Assembly (NCBI GenBank): GCA_011503125.2
Contig: WWBZ02000073.1
Location: 2,232,001-2,296,000 of the forward strand
Length of the DNA stretch: 64,000 bases
Reading direction: 5' to 3'
Origin: Botryosphaeria dothidea
Taxonomy: Eukaryota; Ascomycota; Dothideomycetes; Botryosphaeriales; Botryosphaeriaceae
Part shown: piece by piece, positions 1 through 10,994 of the stretch
Layout: each line of letters starts with the position of its first letter
Position numbering within the stretch: position 1 is the stretch's first letter
Position numbers and translations under genes: made by a program
The notes under the pieces: model-generated
Databases searched by the model: none
Seen by the model: the letters and a program-made list of their open reading frames with translations, nothing else
Told to the model about the DNA's origin: nothing

Positions 1-543
1 CCAGTTCGCTATGCAAATCATCTTTGGAATCGGCGCGATTACTTGTACAGGATGCCACCAGCCACACCTCTCAGCCCCATCCCACCCGAAAGGGCAATTT
101 GTCCGCCTCCGCAAGAAAGCATGAGCTACAACCAAGACCACCGCGCTCCCGGGTGCCTGGTTGGGGAATTACTAGGGCCATGCATCATCAATCAAAATAA
201 CAAGCTCAAGCTCCTCCACGTGGAGGCCATGCCTTAACGCCATGCTCGCCCAACGTCTTCCAGAAAAACACGGGATATGAAAGGAGAAACCAAAAGTCAG
301 ACCACCCTCGCATGCTGGCGCCATTCGCGCGTCGGCTCCTCCCGACCCCGGCCCAGCTGCTGCACCTCTGAACTTTCCTGCCCGCCGTCCTGTGATGGTG
401 TGTCCAAGACTACGATCGAAGCCATTTAGTCTTGGCCGAGCGCTGCCTCCGAGACCTCTGCGGGATGAGGCGTTCGTCAGGCGAACTCCACCCCAGAAGA
501 CAATCTCCACACCATTCTTTGATAGGAAAGACGCCTTCGCCGC
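1..543. other. No supportable gene; 3' flank of the b561 gene
   Basis: Short open frames on both strands lack any recognisable domain or splice structure. The part next to 544 is presumably the 3' untranslated region of the minus-strand b561 gene. Nothing else is seen. Confidence 0.5.
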
Positions 544-3130
544 CTACGTGAACTCCACCCTACTCCCTGCTCCGCCGCCTCTAGCTCTTGCTTGCGCCCG
601 CTCCGCCCTGCGCCGCCTCCGGTTGCTGTCGTAATTGCTTTGCTCCGTGCCGGAAGGGCTGAATGGGCTCCCTCCGCTGCCTATTCCGCTGCCAAGTCCG
701 CTCATGGTGGCCGCTGGCGGCGGAAGGTTCGTTGCCGATTGTGGAGACGACTGCTGGTGCTTCGGCACGGGAGGAGGGCCCGGCGGCGGTCCTGGAAGTG
801 GCTGATCCATCGCTGGAAGAGGAGGCACCGTCGACTCCGCGTGAGATGTAGCAGACTGTTGTTGCTGTCTCTCCATCTCTGCGGCTTGCTGTGCCTCCAT
901 CCTCTCTGTTCGTCGCCAACGCTCGTCATCGCTCACAGAGCTTAAGCTACCAGCACGTCGGCGCTCGCGTCGCCGTGCCTCCCGCTCGGCTGCTGCCTCC
1001 GCTTCGTTCAGACGGCGCAGGGTGACGTGGCGACCATCTTTGTGCATCTTCACCTTCACTGACACGGGGGGCGACGTAACGTTCGTGTCGCTGCTTTGGG
1101 GCCTTTGCCGGCTGTGAGCTCGCCGTGGCATTGCTGCTCCGGCAACTGCGGCTCCTGTACCAGCCAATGCTGCATCACGCTTAGAATGTCGGTGGCGAGG
1201 GCGTCTACTTGGAGACGCATAGATCTCGGAGTCTGAATCTGCATGCGCGTGAAATCCGCCAGTGGGCACGGGCAAAGGATCATGCGGCGGTGGAGGGACT
1301 CCAGTTGCGTGGTGCGTGCCTTCACCGACCGTATCGATCCTGCTTCCCATTGTGGGTCGTTGGGGCGTGATCGGACCAGGGCGTTGCAGTGAGTGACGCG
1401 AAAGCTCGGGGTTGCTTCCCCTGAAGTCAAGCGCGCTTTCAGTCCCATCGGAATATCGTCTGCCAGGTGTTCTCAGAGGAGTGCCATCACCCGTGAACCT
1501 TCTGCGCTGGCTATTCATCCGAGCAATCCGTTCATTCTCAATCTCTTGTTGCCGCATCTCCTCCACCCTCGTCTCTTCCTGGCGGTTCTTCCTTTGGCCC
1601 AGCTTATGTTTGATGAATCCGAGAACACCAAGTGCAGCTATGCCATTACGAAGACCATGGCCGTCACCATGCTGTTCGTCGCGCACGCTTTCGAAACTTT
1701 CCCTGCTTTCCCAAGACTCGCTGATAGAGTCTCCGCTCCTCCTGGTACGAGGTCCAGGCCTGCGAATCGGACTTCCTGAGAGAGCGGCATCCTCTGCCAC
1801 CTCGCTTTCTTGAGTGCGTCTATACCGATCAGCAGCGTTTCCTGGAGAAGCCGGTGCTCTACCCTCCTCGATCCTGCTCAAGTCTGTCTGCGTGACGGAT
1901 GTTGGTCCACCGGGTGGATGCGCGTAGCTACTGGCGACGCTAGCTTCCTCTTCTTCCGTGCGTTTCCTTCTGTTGAAAAGGCTCTTCACTGTCGCGAGCG
2001 CCCCAAGACCTGCCGCAGCACCCAGAAATCGGTCACGCCACGTGGTTTCACGACGTCGACTGTCTTCGGAATACTTCTCGTCCAAATAGGATTCGTCGTG
2101 ATCATGACGGGACCCAGGTCTGTGATGTGAGGTCGGTGGTCTGGAGCTTAGGACCGTTTGCTGTTCAGACTGTACTTCAGAGCGCCTTCTACTTCGCGAT
2201 CTTCTCCGCAAAGCTGCCAGGCCGGCACCTGCAGCGCCAGCAGCAGCCAAGGCACCCAGCCCACGCCCATGGCTCCGGCGACTGTGTCTGTCCTCGGTTA
2301 CAGACGTGTAATCAGAGATATAAGTCCCGTCGTCGTCGAATGCGCCAACAGGCAGGTTTCTGTACGACAGGACGAAGTAGAAGAGGAAGAGCGCGAAGCC
2401 CCAAAGGGCGAAAAGGATGAATAGAACTTTAGGGGAACCCCAAAGCGTGAGTCCCAAGGGAATCTGCACGAAGCCGAGAATAGCAATTGCCCGTCCCAGC
2501 CATTGATGCATCTGAATCACTTCAGTCAGTGTTAGATCTGTGGAAGGATGTGGGGGTTCTAACCATCAACTTCAGGGGAATCTTGAATCTTTCTCTTCCC
2601 TTCTCTCTGTGGTGAATAATGCCTCCGCCGATAGCCTGCACAAGAACCAGAACAAAAACGGCCAAGCCAATACCGTGATGCGGGTTCGTAAGGCTTCTCC
2701 CAGGACCAACGGCAAACCAACCCAGTATGAAGACGACGGTGGTAAGTAGCAAAGTCAAAATCTGGAGCCAGATATGCATGCGCAGGGCCAAGCGTGGATT
2801 ACGGTGGTAGAAGCGTGCCATGAAGATGGCAGCGGGCACGATTCCGAGAAAAGTGATTGCGGCGACGACTCCATGGCCTACCACTATTGACTTGTAGCCC
2901 GGAAGGTCTTTGAAGCGATTTCCCATGCCTACAAACTAGTCAGTCAAGCTCAGATGTGACCGGAGTGCTAAGGAGAGTGTACCGTTGTAACGCATGGTGT
3001 CAAAGTTTAGACCCATGAGGTTTGGCAACAGGAAAGTATTGCGATCCGAATCCCAAGTGCCGTCGCCGACATACATGGTGCCGGAGGAATACTGGCTGCT
3101 GCCCGGAGGCGCAAGATTGTCTGTTGACAT
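544..3130 (-). CDS. Cytochrome b561-type membrane protein with long basic C-terminal tail
   Basis: Three exons on the minus strand, 2983-3130, 2564-2928 and 544-2511, join in frame to 826 residues across introns of 54 and 52 nt. The start is the first in-frame ATG. The N-terminal third is a membrane core with about five hydrophobic segments (roughly residues 64-88, 100-122, 135-155, 174-193 and 198-220). Histidines at 68, 101, 133/134 and 173 sit where b561 proteins bind two haems, so a transmembrane electron-transfer role is expected. No DOMON domain precedes the core. From about residue 225 the protein is hydrophilic, rich in Arg, Ser, Gln and Pro, with Arg/Ser runs and polyproline near the end, and is probably a disordered cytoplasmic tail. 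The acceptor reducible substrate is unknown. Family assignment is fairly safe; the tail's function is not known. Confidence 0.8.
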
Positions 3131-4382
3131 TGCGGGCGAAGTCTCGGGACGGGCAAGGCCGGAATGGGGTGGGGTAGCGCGCAAAGGAAGTATATGTATG
3201 CGCGCAAACGGACAACGTCTATGTCATGAAGCTGCAGTTCGCTGTTTGTATGTGCAATGGCGTCGGGAGATGGCGTCGACTGGAACCGTGCGGCTTTGTG
3301 GGAACAATGTACAGAACGAAGGCGCAAAAAAGTCGTAACGGTCGTGCAAGAGCTGGAGAAGCACGGAGGCCGAAAGAGCCTCAAGCGCTCGCGAGGAGCG
3401 CGGTGTTGGACGCGGCGATGATGGTGATGCAAGCGATAGACGAGGGCGCAGCGGAAGTGCGGAGCATACCCGACGATGGCGGGTCAGCTCAGTGGGGCGT
3501 GAGTCGCAAAGTCGCGCTGATGGGGAGCGCGTCCGGGGAAGGGCGAAGGGCGACTTTGACGGAGGTGTCGTCAGCTGGTACACTTGAGAGAGCGGGCGAG
3601 GAGAAGAGCGAGGCTCACAGCTGCAGCGTCGTGGCGGTTCCCTGCGTTGCAGCTTCCAGGGCTGGGCAACCTGCTTGCTGGCCCAGCAACGCGGCCGCTG
3701 ATTGGCTCCGACACAACGGGTGGCTGGGGATCCCGCCTTCCCAAAGGCCGATAAAATCCACCACTATCCTGCTTGTCCGTCGAGGCAAGACACGTTGCGC
3801 GCGAAACAGCGCAAATGTTTCGCCGCTTACTCTCGCTCTTGCTCTTGCTCTCACACCTGTATTTCTGCGCCTCATCCCTCATCCAGCGCATAGTGGTTAT
3901 GCCACCACATCCCACCTTCGTCCGCTGCGCGAGTCGCACCTGCGTGATCCACGCAAGCGAAAATGGCCCAAGCTCCATCCACACTCAATTCATTGGCAAA
4001 CGTCAGTCCAGGCTATAACATCGAAAAACACCTCCGACGCCCGACTGCGCGCCCGAAACATCGCCTCATGCTCGATCGAGAAGCACACCGCCTCACCGCC
4101 ACGCCTCAGCTCATGAGTGCGCTCTATTGCGCGCACGTTATGTTGTCTCCATGACGTGCGTACAGCCTGAAAGCCATGACCACGGTGATCCAGGACCCAC
4201 AATTATGACATTGATGCGCAGAATTTCCTAAAGCAGAAACTAGAAAGTCCACCACTGTTGTTGCAAACAATCGCAGCCACTCTTCCTCACGTTACGGGTC
4301 AATTCCCATACGCTGTCGTTACTAATTTGCTCAACCTCGTCATACGACCGGGTTGCGTACCCAAGGTCCATTCGAGCAACCT
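3131..4382. other. Intergenic, promoter side of the b561 gene
   Basis: Lies between the b561 start and the 3' end of the nitronate monooxygenase gene. An AT-rich TATA-like stretch at 3188-3200 (minus strand) lies about 60 nt from the b561 ATG. A long plus-strand open frame (3226-4116) has no domain and looks like a chance frame in GC-rich DNA. Confidence 0.45.
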
Positions 4383-5417
4383 CTACGCCCGACTCTGCCA
4401 GCTTCCGAGGATCTGCTGTGCTCCCTCTCGCACTTGCTCTACAATTTTCCCGGCTGGCAAGACCTCCCTGACAAGTCCGACACCAGTTCCTGCCCATACT
4501 GTGACTCTCTTGTCCTTATCACTAAATCCTGCATCCTTTCCTTTCTGCGCCTCGACATGCAACTTTCTGATTTCCTCGATCGATTTTCCCGCGGTGAAGT
4601 CTTCATAGGTCTTGTTCACCAGCCCCCTTCCGTCATAAAGCCCTGGCCAGTTGTTTCCCTCAGCACGAGCTTCATCAAAGATCTTAGACCTTGTCGTAAC
4701 CTGGCCTCCATCTTGCGCGCCTAGAATTGCCGCTCGGTACCCTGGATGCTCGACCTCGCTGCTAGCCAGGAATCTCGTCCCCAGTACTACACCAGCGGCC
4801 CCGAGAGCCAATGAAGCTGCAGCTCCGCGAGATTCTGCGATACCGCCCGCAGCCACGAGCGAAATGGCACCAAATCCGGCTTTCCGAAGCACATCTGCGG
4901 CCTCCGGGAGCAAAGAAATGATACTGGCGCCTTTTTCAAGACCGTGCCCACCGGCATCCAGGCCTTGCATGACGAGGACGTCAGGCTTAGCCGTCCGTGC
5001 GATTTCGAGCGCCGCGGTAACACTCCCAGTCTGCACCCAAATAGCTGTATCTGGGCTAGCTTCGCGGATACGCTGCGCCCAGGCGGCATAATCGGAAAGC
5101 TCCTTCGAAGCAAAGAGCCAAGCAACAGCAGGCCGCTGTTCGCGAACCAAGGGAACAGCTTCATCGACTGAACATCCGAAGCAGAGGAACCCAACACCGA
5201 CGGGCAGCACTGCACCACCGTCCTTGGACGTCAGCGAACGGAATTTCGTGAGTTGGCCTGAAAGCTGGCTCAAGTCGTAGCCTCCTGCTATGAATCCTAG
5301 GCCGCCAGCATTGGTGACGCTGGCAGCTAGTTCAGGGCCAGCGAAGCCGCCCATGGGCCCGTTGATGATCAAAGGGCTCTGAGTCCATGGATATTTCTCT
5401 TGGAGCTTAGACGCCAT
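4383..5417 (-). CDS. Nitronate monooxygenase (2-nitropropane dioxygenase family)
   Basis: Intronless, 344 residues, starting at an ATG and ending in TAG. Members of this FMN-dependent TIM-barrel family oxidise alkyl nitronates with O2, protecting cells from propionate-3-nitronate and related toxins. Visible landmarks are the N-terminal barrel strand IINGPMGG (17-24) with the following AGGLGFIAGG (37-46), the AGGHG motif at 155-159, whose His158 is the expected catalytic base, the AAGGIA phosphate-binding turn at 189-194, and GTRF at 213-216. The length is normal for the short fungal form. No targeting signal is obvious, so it is probably cytosolic. It is one of the most confident single-exon genes in the window. 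The substrate in this organism is inferred from the family only. Confidence 0.93.
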   Translation of the reverse strand: MASKLQEKYPWTQSPLIINGPMGGFAGPELAASVTNAGGLGFIAGGYDLSQLSGQLTKFRSLTSKDGGAVLPVGVGFLCFGCSVDEAVPLVREQRPAVAWLFASKELSDYAAWAQRIREASPDTAIWVQTGSVTAALEIARTAKPDVLVMQGLDAGGHGLEKGASIISLLPEAADVLRKAGFGAISLVAAGGIAESRGAAASLALGAAGVVLGTRFLASSEVEHPGYRAAILGAQDGGQVTTRSKIFDEARAEGNNWPGLYDGRGLVNKTYEDFTAGKSIEEIRKLHVEAQKGKDAGFSDKDKRVTVWAGTGVGLVREVLPAGKIVEQVREGAQQILGSWQSRA

Positions 5418-6880
5418 AATGATGGGTGTAGTACTAAATGAACCGAGGTCTGCAGGTGCGGTAGGTGTAGCCCTACATGCGGAAGATCGGTTATTGACTT
5501 TGGAACGCGGACGAAAGCCAGGCTCCTCTTGACTGTGAAATTCATTTAGCGCAAGATACTGAAATGCGACGGGGGTTCTGGTACCAGTATTGGCACTACG
5601 AGTCGATACGCCGCGGCGATGGGTTCAATATGCGTCAGATACCTGCTTTCAAAAGGTGGCGATGAAGGAGAAAAGGCTGGTCCAGGAATGCGGCTTCATA
5701 AGCTGCCAGTTATGTTGAGGGGCCGTAAGCTGATGCCCCGCGCTGACCCGAGGTTGTGGTTGCATCGATTGGGCGATCCCGGAGTCCCGGACCTTGTTTG
5801 GCATCCGCTCTCACTCGCAACGTGCTGTCTGTTAAGGAGTAAACTCCGTAGCGTTTCTGCACATAAGCGTACCCATTTCCAACTACCGGCCTTCTCCAGA
5901 TGAGGATTCAAGGGATGCTGCATAGTGTGCGTTCTTTGCCACCCTCATATTCGGGCTTCTGAAAGCGTCTGAGACCATGACTCAGTAAAGTACAGGTGTC
6001 ACCCAAGCCACGTTGATTGTTGGGAATATTGTCGTGGACAATTATTAATTGATATTCATGCTTTTCCGCGGAGAAAAAGTGGGTGCGGGTATTTGCAACA
6101 ATTTCACAGGGCGGAAACACGGCGGAAAAGATGCTGATGACTGTATCTTCTCTTCTTGTCATTTTTATTCGCTACTAGACTAGCCAAGAAGTCTCGTGAT
6201 GACGCTTGCTCGTGAACAAGATGTTGCAGCCATATTGCAGCTGTTCGGACTGGAATTTGGGTGTTCGGGTGCCGAAAAGCGGATTGGCTTTAGCACAGTT
6301 TTTGTGAGAGGGCGTGTATTTAATTCGTGACATCCAAATATGGTGATCCAAGAAAATCATATCATAGACTCTTAAAATGAGGGGGGAAACCTCCTGGCCC
6401 ACACCGCGGGGGCCGATGAATCCGATATTCAGCTCAGCGGCGGAAGAGTGCGAGGGACCAAAAGAACTGCTTTGACTCGATTTACGAGAAAAAGCGGTGA
6501 CCGGCGTTAAATTGTCCCAATGCGCAAGGTGAAATTGAATGAAGCACCGGTGCACGAAAGTGAGTGAAGAATAGTCAGGGGATCCAGTCATCATTCTTCG
6601 ATTGGTCTTCAGCAATCAATCTCACCGGCTCTTCTTTCCGATGCATGTACTCTTGCCTGTGTCAAAAGGTAATAGGTGACATTGCCTACTTGCAAGCATG
6701 AACCATCGGCGTTTCAACCGTAGAGTGCAACTCCAACTGGTGATCCGACGAATTTCACTCTTCAACAATAGCCCTAGGCGATGCTATTGTCTCTCAATAG
6801 CTGCAATTACTTCCACAATATGACAACTTGGATTCAATTCACCCATTGTCTTCCGCACCACAAACATCACCATCGCCAGC
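5418..6880. other. Divergent intergenic region between nitronate monooxygenase and the C6-like protein
   Basis: Serves as promoter space for the minus-strand nitronate monooxygenase and the plus-strand gene at 6881. It is more AT-rich than its surroundings around 5900-6400. A plus-strand ATG at 6781 opens a frame running to 7041 that overlaps the downstream start in another frame (see findings). No domain or RNA gene is seen. Confidence 0.5.
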
Positions 6881-8311
6881 ATGCTTCAACGCCTTCAACA
6901 CAACTTCTGGCACTCTCAGCGAAGTCCATTGGCGAATGTGAGCAATATACAGAGTCTGAAAACCTCCGAATTGCGGCAGAGTGGCGAAACTCCAAGCATG
7001 GAGCAAACTCAGCGCGAATCTTCCCCAGTCCTGGGTCTTGACTACTACAACAACCTCGACCTGGAACTCTTTGGCTCTTTATTTGATCATCCTGAAGGCA
7101 CCTCCACAGATTCACCTTCAGCCGACTCTCACCAGACACCACCTACATTGACGCCTTCCAGCAATGAGCAGTCCTCACCGACCACAGCAAACCTATCTCC
7201 CGACAAGGAACAATCAGCCAGCATCGCAGCCACCAACTTCCCTTCTATCAGCGTTCCGTCTTCCGACACTGCTCCGGCCATCCAGTCCGATATCGATTCT
7301 AAGCATAAACAAGCCGCGTCATCTCCTCCAACTGCCCAAAGACGTGGTAGCAGCAAGGCCTTGACCAACAGCGAGATCATCAAGTCCGCCCTTTTCGAAC
7401 TCTTTCAAAATGACCAGCAACCATCGTCTAGCCCCGCTCCCGCACAAAACTCCAGTCAAACACCCAAAACTCCTACAAGCGGACAGAAGAAGCGCAAGCG
7501 CCCGGCTTTCAGCGAGGCGTCGCCCGGTCTCCATGGATTCCTCACAGACCCGTCGCAGCGCGCAACAAAGCAACTCAAGGGCATCCTCAAGCATCCCGCC
7601 ACCGACACCAACATCAGCTTGGCCCAGCACGCCAGCAACTACCAGCAGCCCGGGGCGTCCCAAGCCAATCCCGTGGTCCTCGATGACGAGTGCAACAGTA
7701 CTTCGCCTCCACAGCACGCCAGCACCACCACGAAGCCGTCCACCATCGACCCTCCGGCTCTGAAGCGCAAAGCGGTCGCCTTCGCCACAGACACGGCCAC
7801 CGCCGCCCCTCCGGCCCCGAACCCCAAAGCCGCCGCCTTCGCCATCCAAGAAACCATCCCTCTCAGCATCGGCGGCGAAGCGCACCGCACATTCGTCTTC
7901 TCACCCGGCTGCAATGTCGCCGTGCGCCATGAGGGCAAGCTCATCTCTATCCTCAAGGAACAACCAACTCGCCACGCCCTCCACTTCGTCAACAAACCCA
8001 ACAGCAGCGGCGACGGAAACAAGGACGGCAGCAGCAGTGCTGACGACGGGTCTCACCCCTTCAAGGTCGTCGGCTTTGGGCCGTGCGTGGGGTGCTCCCG
8101 GCGGGTGATGACGGGCATACTCTGCGATCGTGGCCTTCCGTGCGGTCACTGCGCGGGCGCGGGTGCGGAGTGTCTGTTGCCGATCGTGGAGAGGCCGGCG
8201 GAAGCGATCGATGGTGACGAGCTGCTGGAGAGGGACGCAAAAGGCATCGTGACGCCGGGTATGGCCGTGGTGGAGAAAGATGGAGCTGCGTTGCCCACGG
8301 GAAAGGAATGA
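6881..8311 (+). CDS. Disordered protein with C-terminal Zn2Cys6-like cysteine cluster
   Basis: Single exon, 476 residues. I do not recognise the protein as a whole. Residues 1-330 are Ser/Thr/Pro/Gln-rich and probably disordered, with a basic KKRKRP patch at about 206-211 that could be a nuclear localisation signal. Near the C-terminus six cysteines at 402, 405, 415, 421, 424 and 431 have spacing C-x2-C-x9-C-x5-C-x2-C-x6-C. This matches the fungal zinc-binuclear-cluster pattern except that the first loop is x9 instead of the usual x6, and it lies at the C-terminal rather than the N-terminal end. A role in transcription is therefore only a guess. The first ATG is chosen; the ATG at 6998 (residue 40) has a better context and is an alternative. 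An AATAAA follows the stop at 8326. Confidence 0.75.
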   Translation: MLQRLQHNFWHSQRSPLANVSNIQSLKTSELRQSGETPSMEQTQRESSPVLGLDYYNNLDLELFGSLFDHPEGTSTDSPSADSHQTPPTLTPSSNEQSSPTTANLSPDKEQSASIAATNFPSISVPSSDTAPAIQSDIDSKHKQAASSPPTAQRRGSSKALTNSEIIKSALFELFQNDQQPSSSPAPAQNSSQTPKTPTSGQKKRKRPAFSEASPGLHGFLTDPSQRATKQLKGILKHPATDTNISLAQHASNYQQPGASQANPVVLDDECNSTSPPQHASTTTKPSTIDPPALKRKAVAFATDTATAAPPAPNPKAAAFAIQETIPLSIGGEAHRTFVFSPGCNVAVRHEGKLISILKEQPTRHALHFVNKPNSSGDGNKDGSSSADDGSHPFKVVGFGPCVGCSRRVMTGILCDRGLPCGHCAGAGAECLLPIVERPAEAIDGDELLERDAKGIVTPGMAVVEKDGAALPTGKE

Positions 8312-10994
8312 CGGTGCTACTTGGCAATAAAAAAAAATACATGGTGATACAGGGAGGTGGCCGCGTCCGGTTTTGAAGACGGCTGCAGCAGGAGGCATGC
8401 GGGCGGATCAGATAGGGCAGACGTCATCTCGCACAGTCCCGTTAAGCAGGCTTCGGGCTGGTGGAAAGGCTGCGTTAGTAGTTATTTTTTGCGGGACTGG
8501 TTCTGATGCTTCGAGAGTATAGTCAGGGTCCCTGGTTGGATGTTTAAAGGGTGGCTTCAGCATCGAAGCTGGATTTGAAAATGTGCAATGCTCGTTCCGT
8601 GACATGTGGAGGGCGCATGGTTGCCCCGTTGAACGTGTGAGCCCATGCATAGTGGACAGGATATTTCCCAGCATCATTGCGCGAACCGCCCAGAAGTAGG
8701 CAAACGTTTCAGGAAACTGAAATGATGTATGGAGCGAGACCAGGAGTTAAAGTGGTGCAGATGAGGGGAAGCCAGGCGAGATGAGGACTCCCGAGGATAA
8801 ATCGTCCGAGGTTTGCATAGCCCTTCGGAACGGGCTTAGCGAAATGCTGCAGTTGATGCTGGATCTATGCAGGTCAACGTGGCAGCGCTGATGCATGCAT
8901 GTCTGACTGCAGAGTCTTCACGGATGCGTCAGCGCTTCCCCGGCGATCTCATCCAAGGAGATATCCGAACCAGCAGGTCCGTCCACGACAAATCCCCATT
9001 GGCAGACTTATGCATTGCGAAGGCCAGAAAAGCCACAGAATGAATTTTATTCCCTCCCAGTCGTACAGAGAGTGCTGATTATGTCCTCACAATTGTAGCT
9101 GCGCTGGTCGAGGTTGGTGGATTTTGGACGCTTAGACGAAGATCAAATTAACGTATTGAATTATGGCGTGAAACGTCTCAAGGTACTTCGGCGGTCGAGC
9201 ATCGGGCAATGCCTCTAACTCACATGAAGCGCTTACCGACTTGCAATCTGACTCTTAGCCGCGGTCGAAGCGCTTCGATGTAGCAATGCAGATTAAGTTG
9301 TTGAAAGAACGCACAACAACCCAATGTTTCGGAACGCTTCCACAAAGGGCTGATGTGATCTCTCACATTCACGCGGCAGGATGCTGGTAAGAAAGTGGGC
9401 CCAAGCAAGCCAGTTGAGGTATAGGCTGCACATCTCGGTTACGGCCGCTGTTCAAGTTTCCTGGGAGGTATCCGTAGACGCGCGGTTCCAGAAATATCTT
9501 GGAATGGCAGTCTAGTAAATTGCTGACAGGGAGCGACCATGCTGATTGATGCGGGCCCGGATCCATGCAATTGAGGACTTGCAGCTCTTTCAGCTCATCT
9601 TCTTTGCTTGCAGACGTGGCATCCAATCAGTCTTGTTACCGTATTTCTTATCCTCCAGTCTGATCTCGCAAAAGCATGCAGACCCCTACATGTGGGTGTG
9701 ACTTGGGAGCCATCCGAGCCCAACCATATCTGCCGAATTGATCTCCATAGAGGCGTTTTAGTTTTTCCCTGTTGTGCATGATAAGAGAGCCGAGGAATTC
9801 ATTCGTCCTATCATGGTGCCCAGAGCCTTACCAATGTACGTTACACTCCTCTCCGAGCTTCAGGGTATCTGAACTGGGCTAGGAACTAAAAGTTATTTGC
9901 GATTCACGGCAAATGAACCGAAATGGTGTTCGGGGATTCCCACAGCATGTGTAGATGAATAGGAGCTGCAGGGCTGACAGTCGAAAGAGTTCAATGGGGG
10001 AGATACGACTGGCGAGTCAAATTCGTTTGCAGTTCAGCGGATCCTCCATATCCCCGAAGAACAAGGTAGGCGGAAGGGCTAGGATTCCGGGATCAGGCTG
10101 GGTAAAGCTCGTTTCACCGTCCTTGTCCGCCAGACGCAGGACCAGAAATGTCGTATGGCCATGGCTGGAAAACACGGCAACGCTGTGTAACTAGAGATCG
10201 TAGAGAGACAAGTGGCAATGCCTCCTGCATGGCCAGAGGTGCTCACTGCGCTGGTTTCAGTCCCATCTTTCTTCCCCCGCTATTTTGACAGCCTATATGA
10301 TCAAAATGAGCCGAAACCACGTAAACAAGGTTACAAGACTCCGCAAACTCCCATCAACTCTTCCTTTACCCCCAGGTGCGTAGATAGACCCCCCAAAAAA
10401 TTATGTTTGGTGTTGTTGTCCATCGTCGAAGAAAGAGTGTGAGAATTTACCCCGGTTGATGACCAGGGGGTAGGTTGCATGAAGGATGTGCGGCCTGCTG
10501 TTGTGTAACATTGACTAAAACGGCGCGGGGAATATTTTCGAGGAGCAGGGCGCCTTGCCTGTGCAATTGATCGTGCTACCAAGTGCTTCGAGTATGATAG
10601 AAGCCCTAGGGAAAGCTCCGTGAAATATTCGCCAGTTCGGAGGATGCTTGTAAGGCTGCTTTAGTCCGCTGGCATCTACTTCTGCTAGATGTAAGCAACT
10701 TTACCCGTCAGCCCAATGAGCACCTACGAAGCCCTAGGTGTCGGGTTGTCTTTCGTTAATGTGGCACGGTTGCATCCGAACGATCGAATTACGGCTTGAT
10801 CGGCGGGGATTGGGGGCACCACGCACGCGGGAAGACGTGAAGAGCGGCAAGATGCGAGGCAAGTCCGGGCTTCTGGTTATTGATGTAGTATTCTGCTAGC
10901 ATTTCGGCAAGAAGATGAAACTTTGTACGCTATGCAACCAACGAGATTAAGAACCCTGCAGAAGCACCAAGGCTCCTAGCTCTTCCTGCTCTCG
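8312..10994. other. 2.7 kb with no supportable gene
   Basis: Only short open frames occur, none with a recognisable domain, signal peptide or coherent intron chain. No long direct or inverted repeats were noticed by eye. It ends at the 3' end of the glyoxalase-like gene. Confidence 0.4.
8326..8331 (+). terminator. AATAAA polyadenylation-type signal
   Basis: An AATAAA followed by an A run begins 15 nt after the stop codon of the C6-like gene. Fungal poly(A) signals are degenerate, so this is suggestive only. Confidence 0.35.

Noticed and set aside
3226..4116. Open frame of 296 codons on plus, upstream of the b561 gene
   Set aside because: No domain, and low-complexity composition in GC-rich promoter DNA. 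It lies opposite several other open frames.
4383..5417. Secondary-metabolite cluster suggested by an oxidase, transporters and a regulator-like protein in the window
   Set aside because: These genes are spread over 50 kb, and no polyketide synthase, NRPS, terpene cyclase or other core enzyme is seen.
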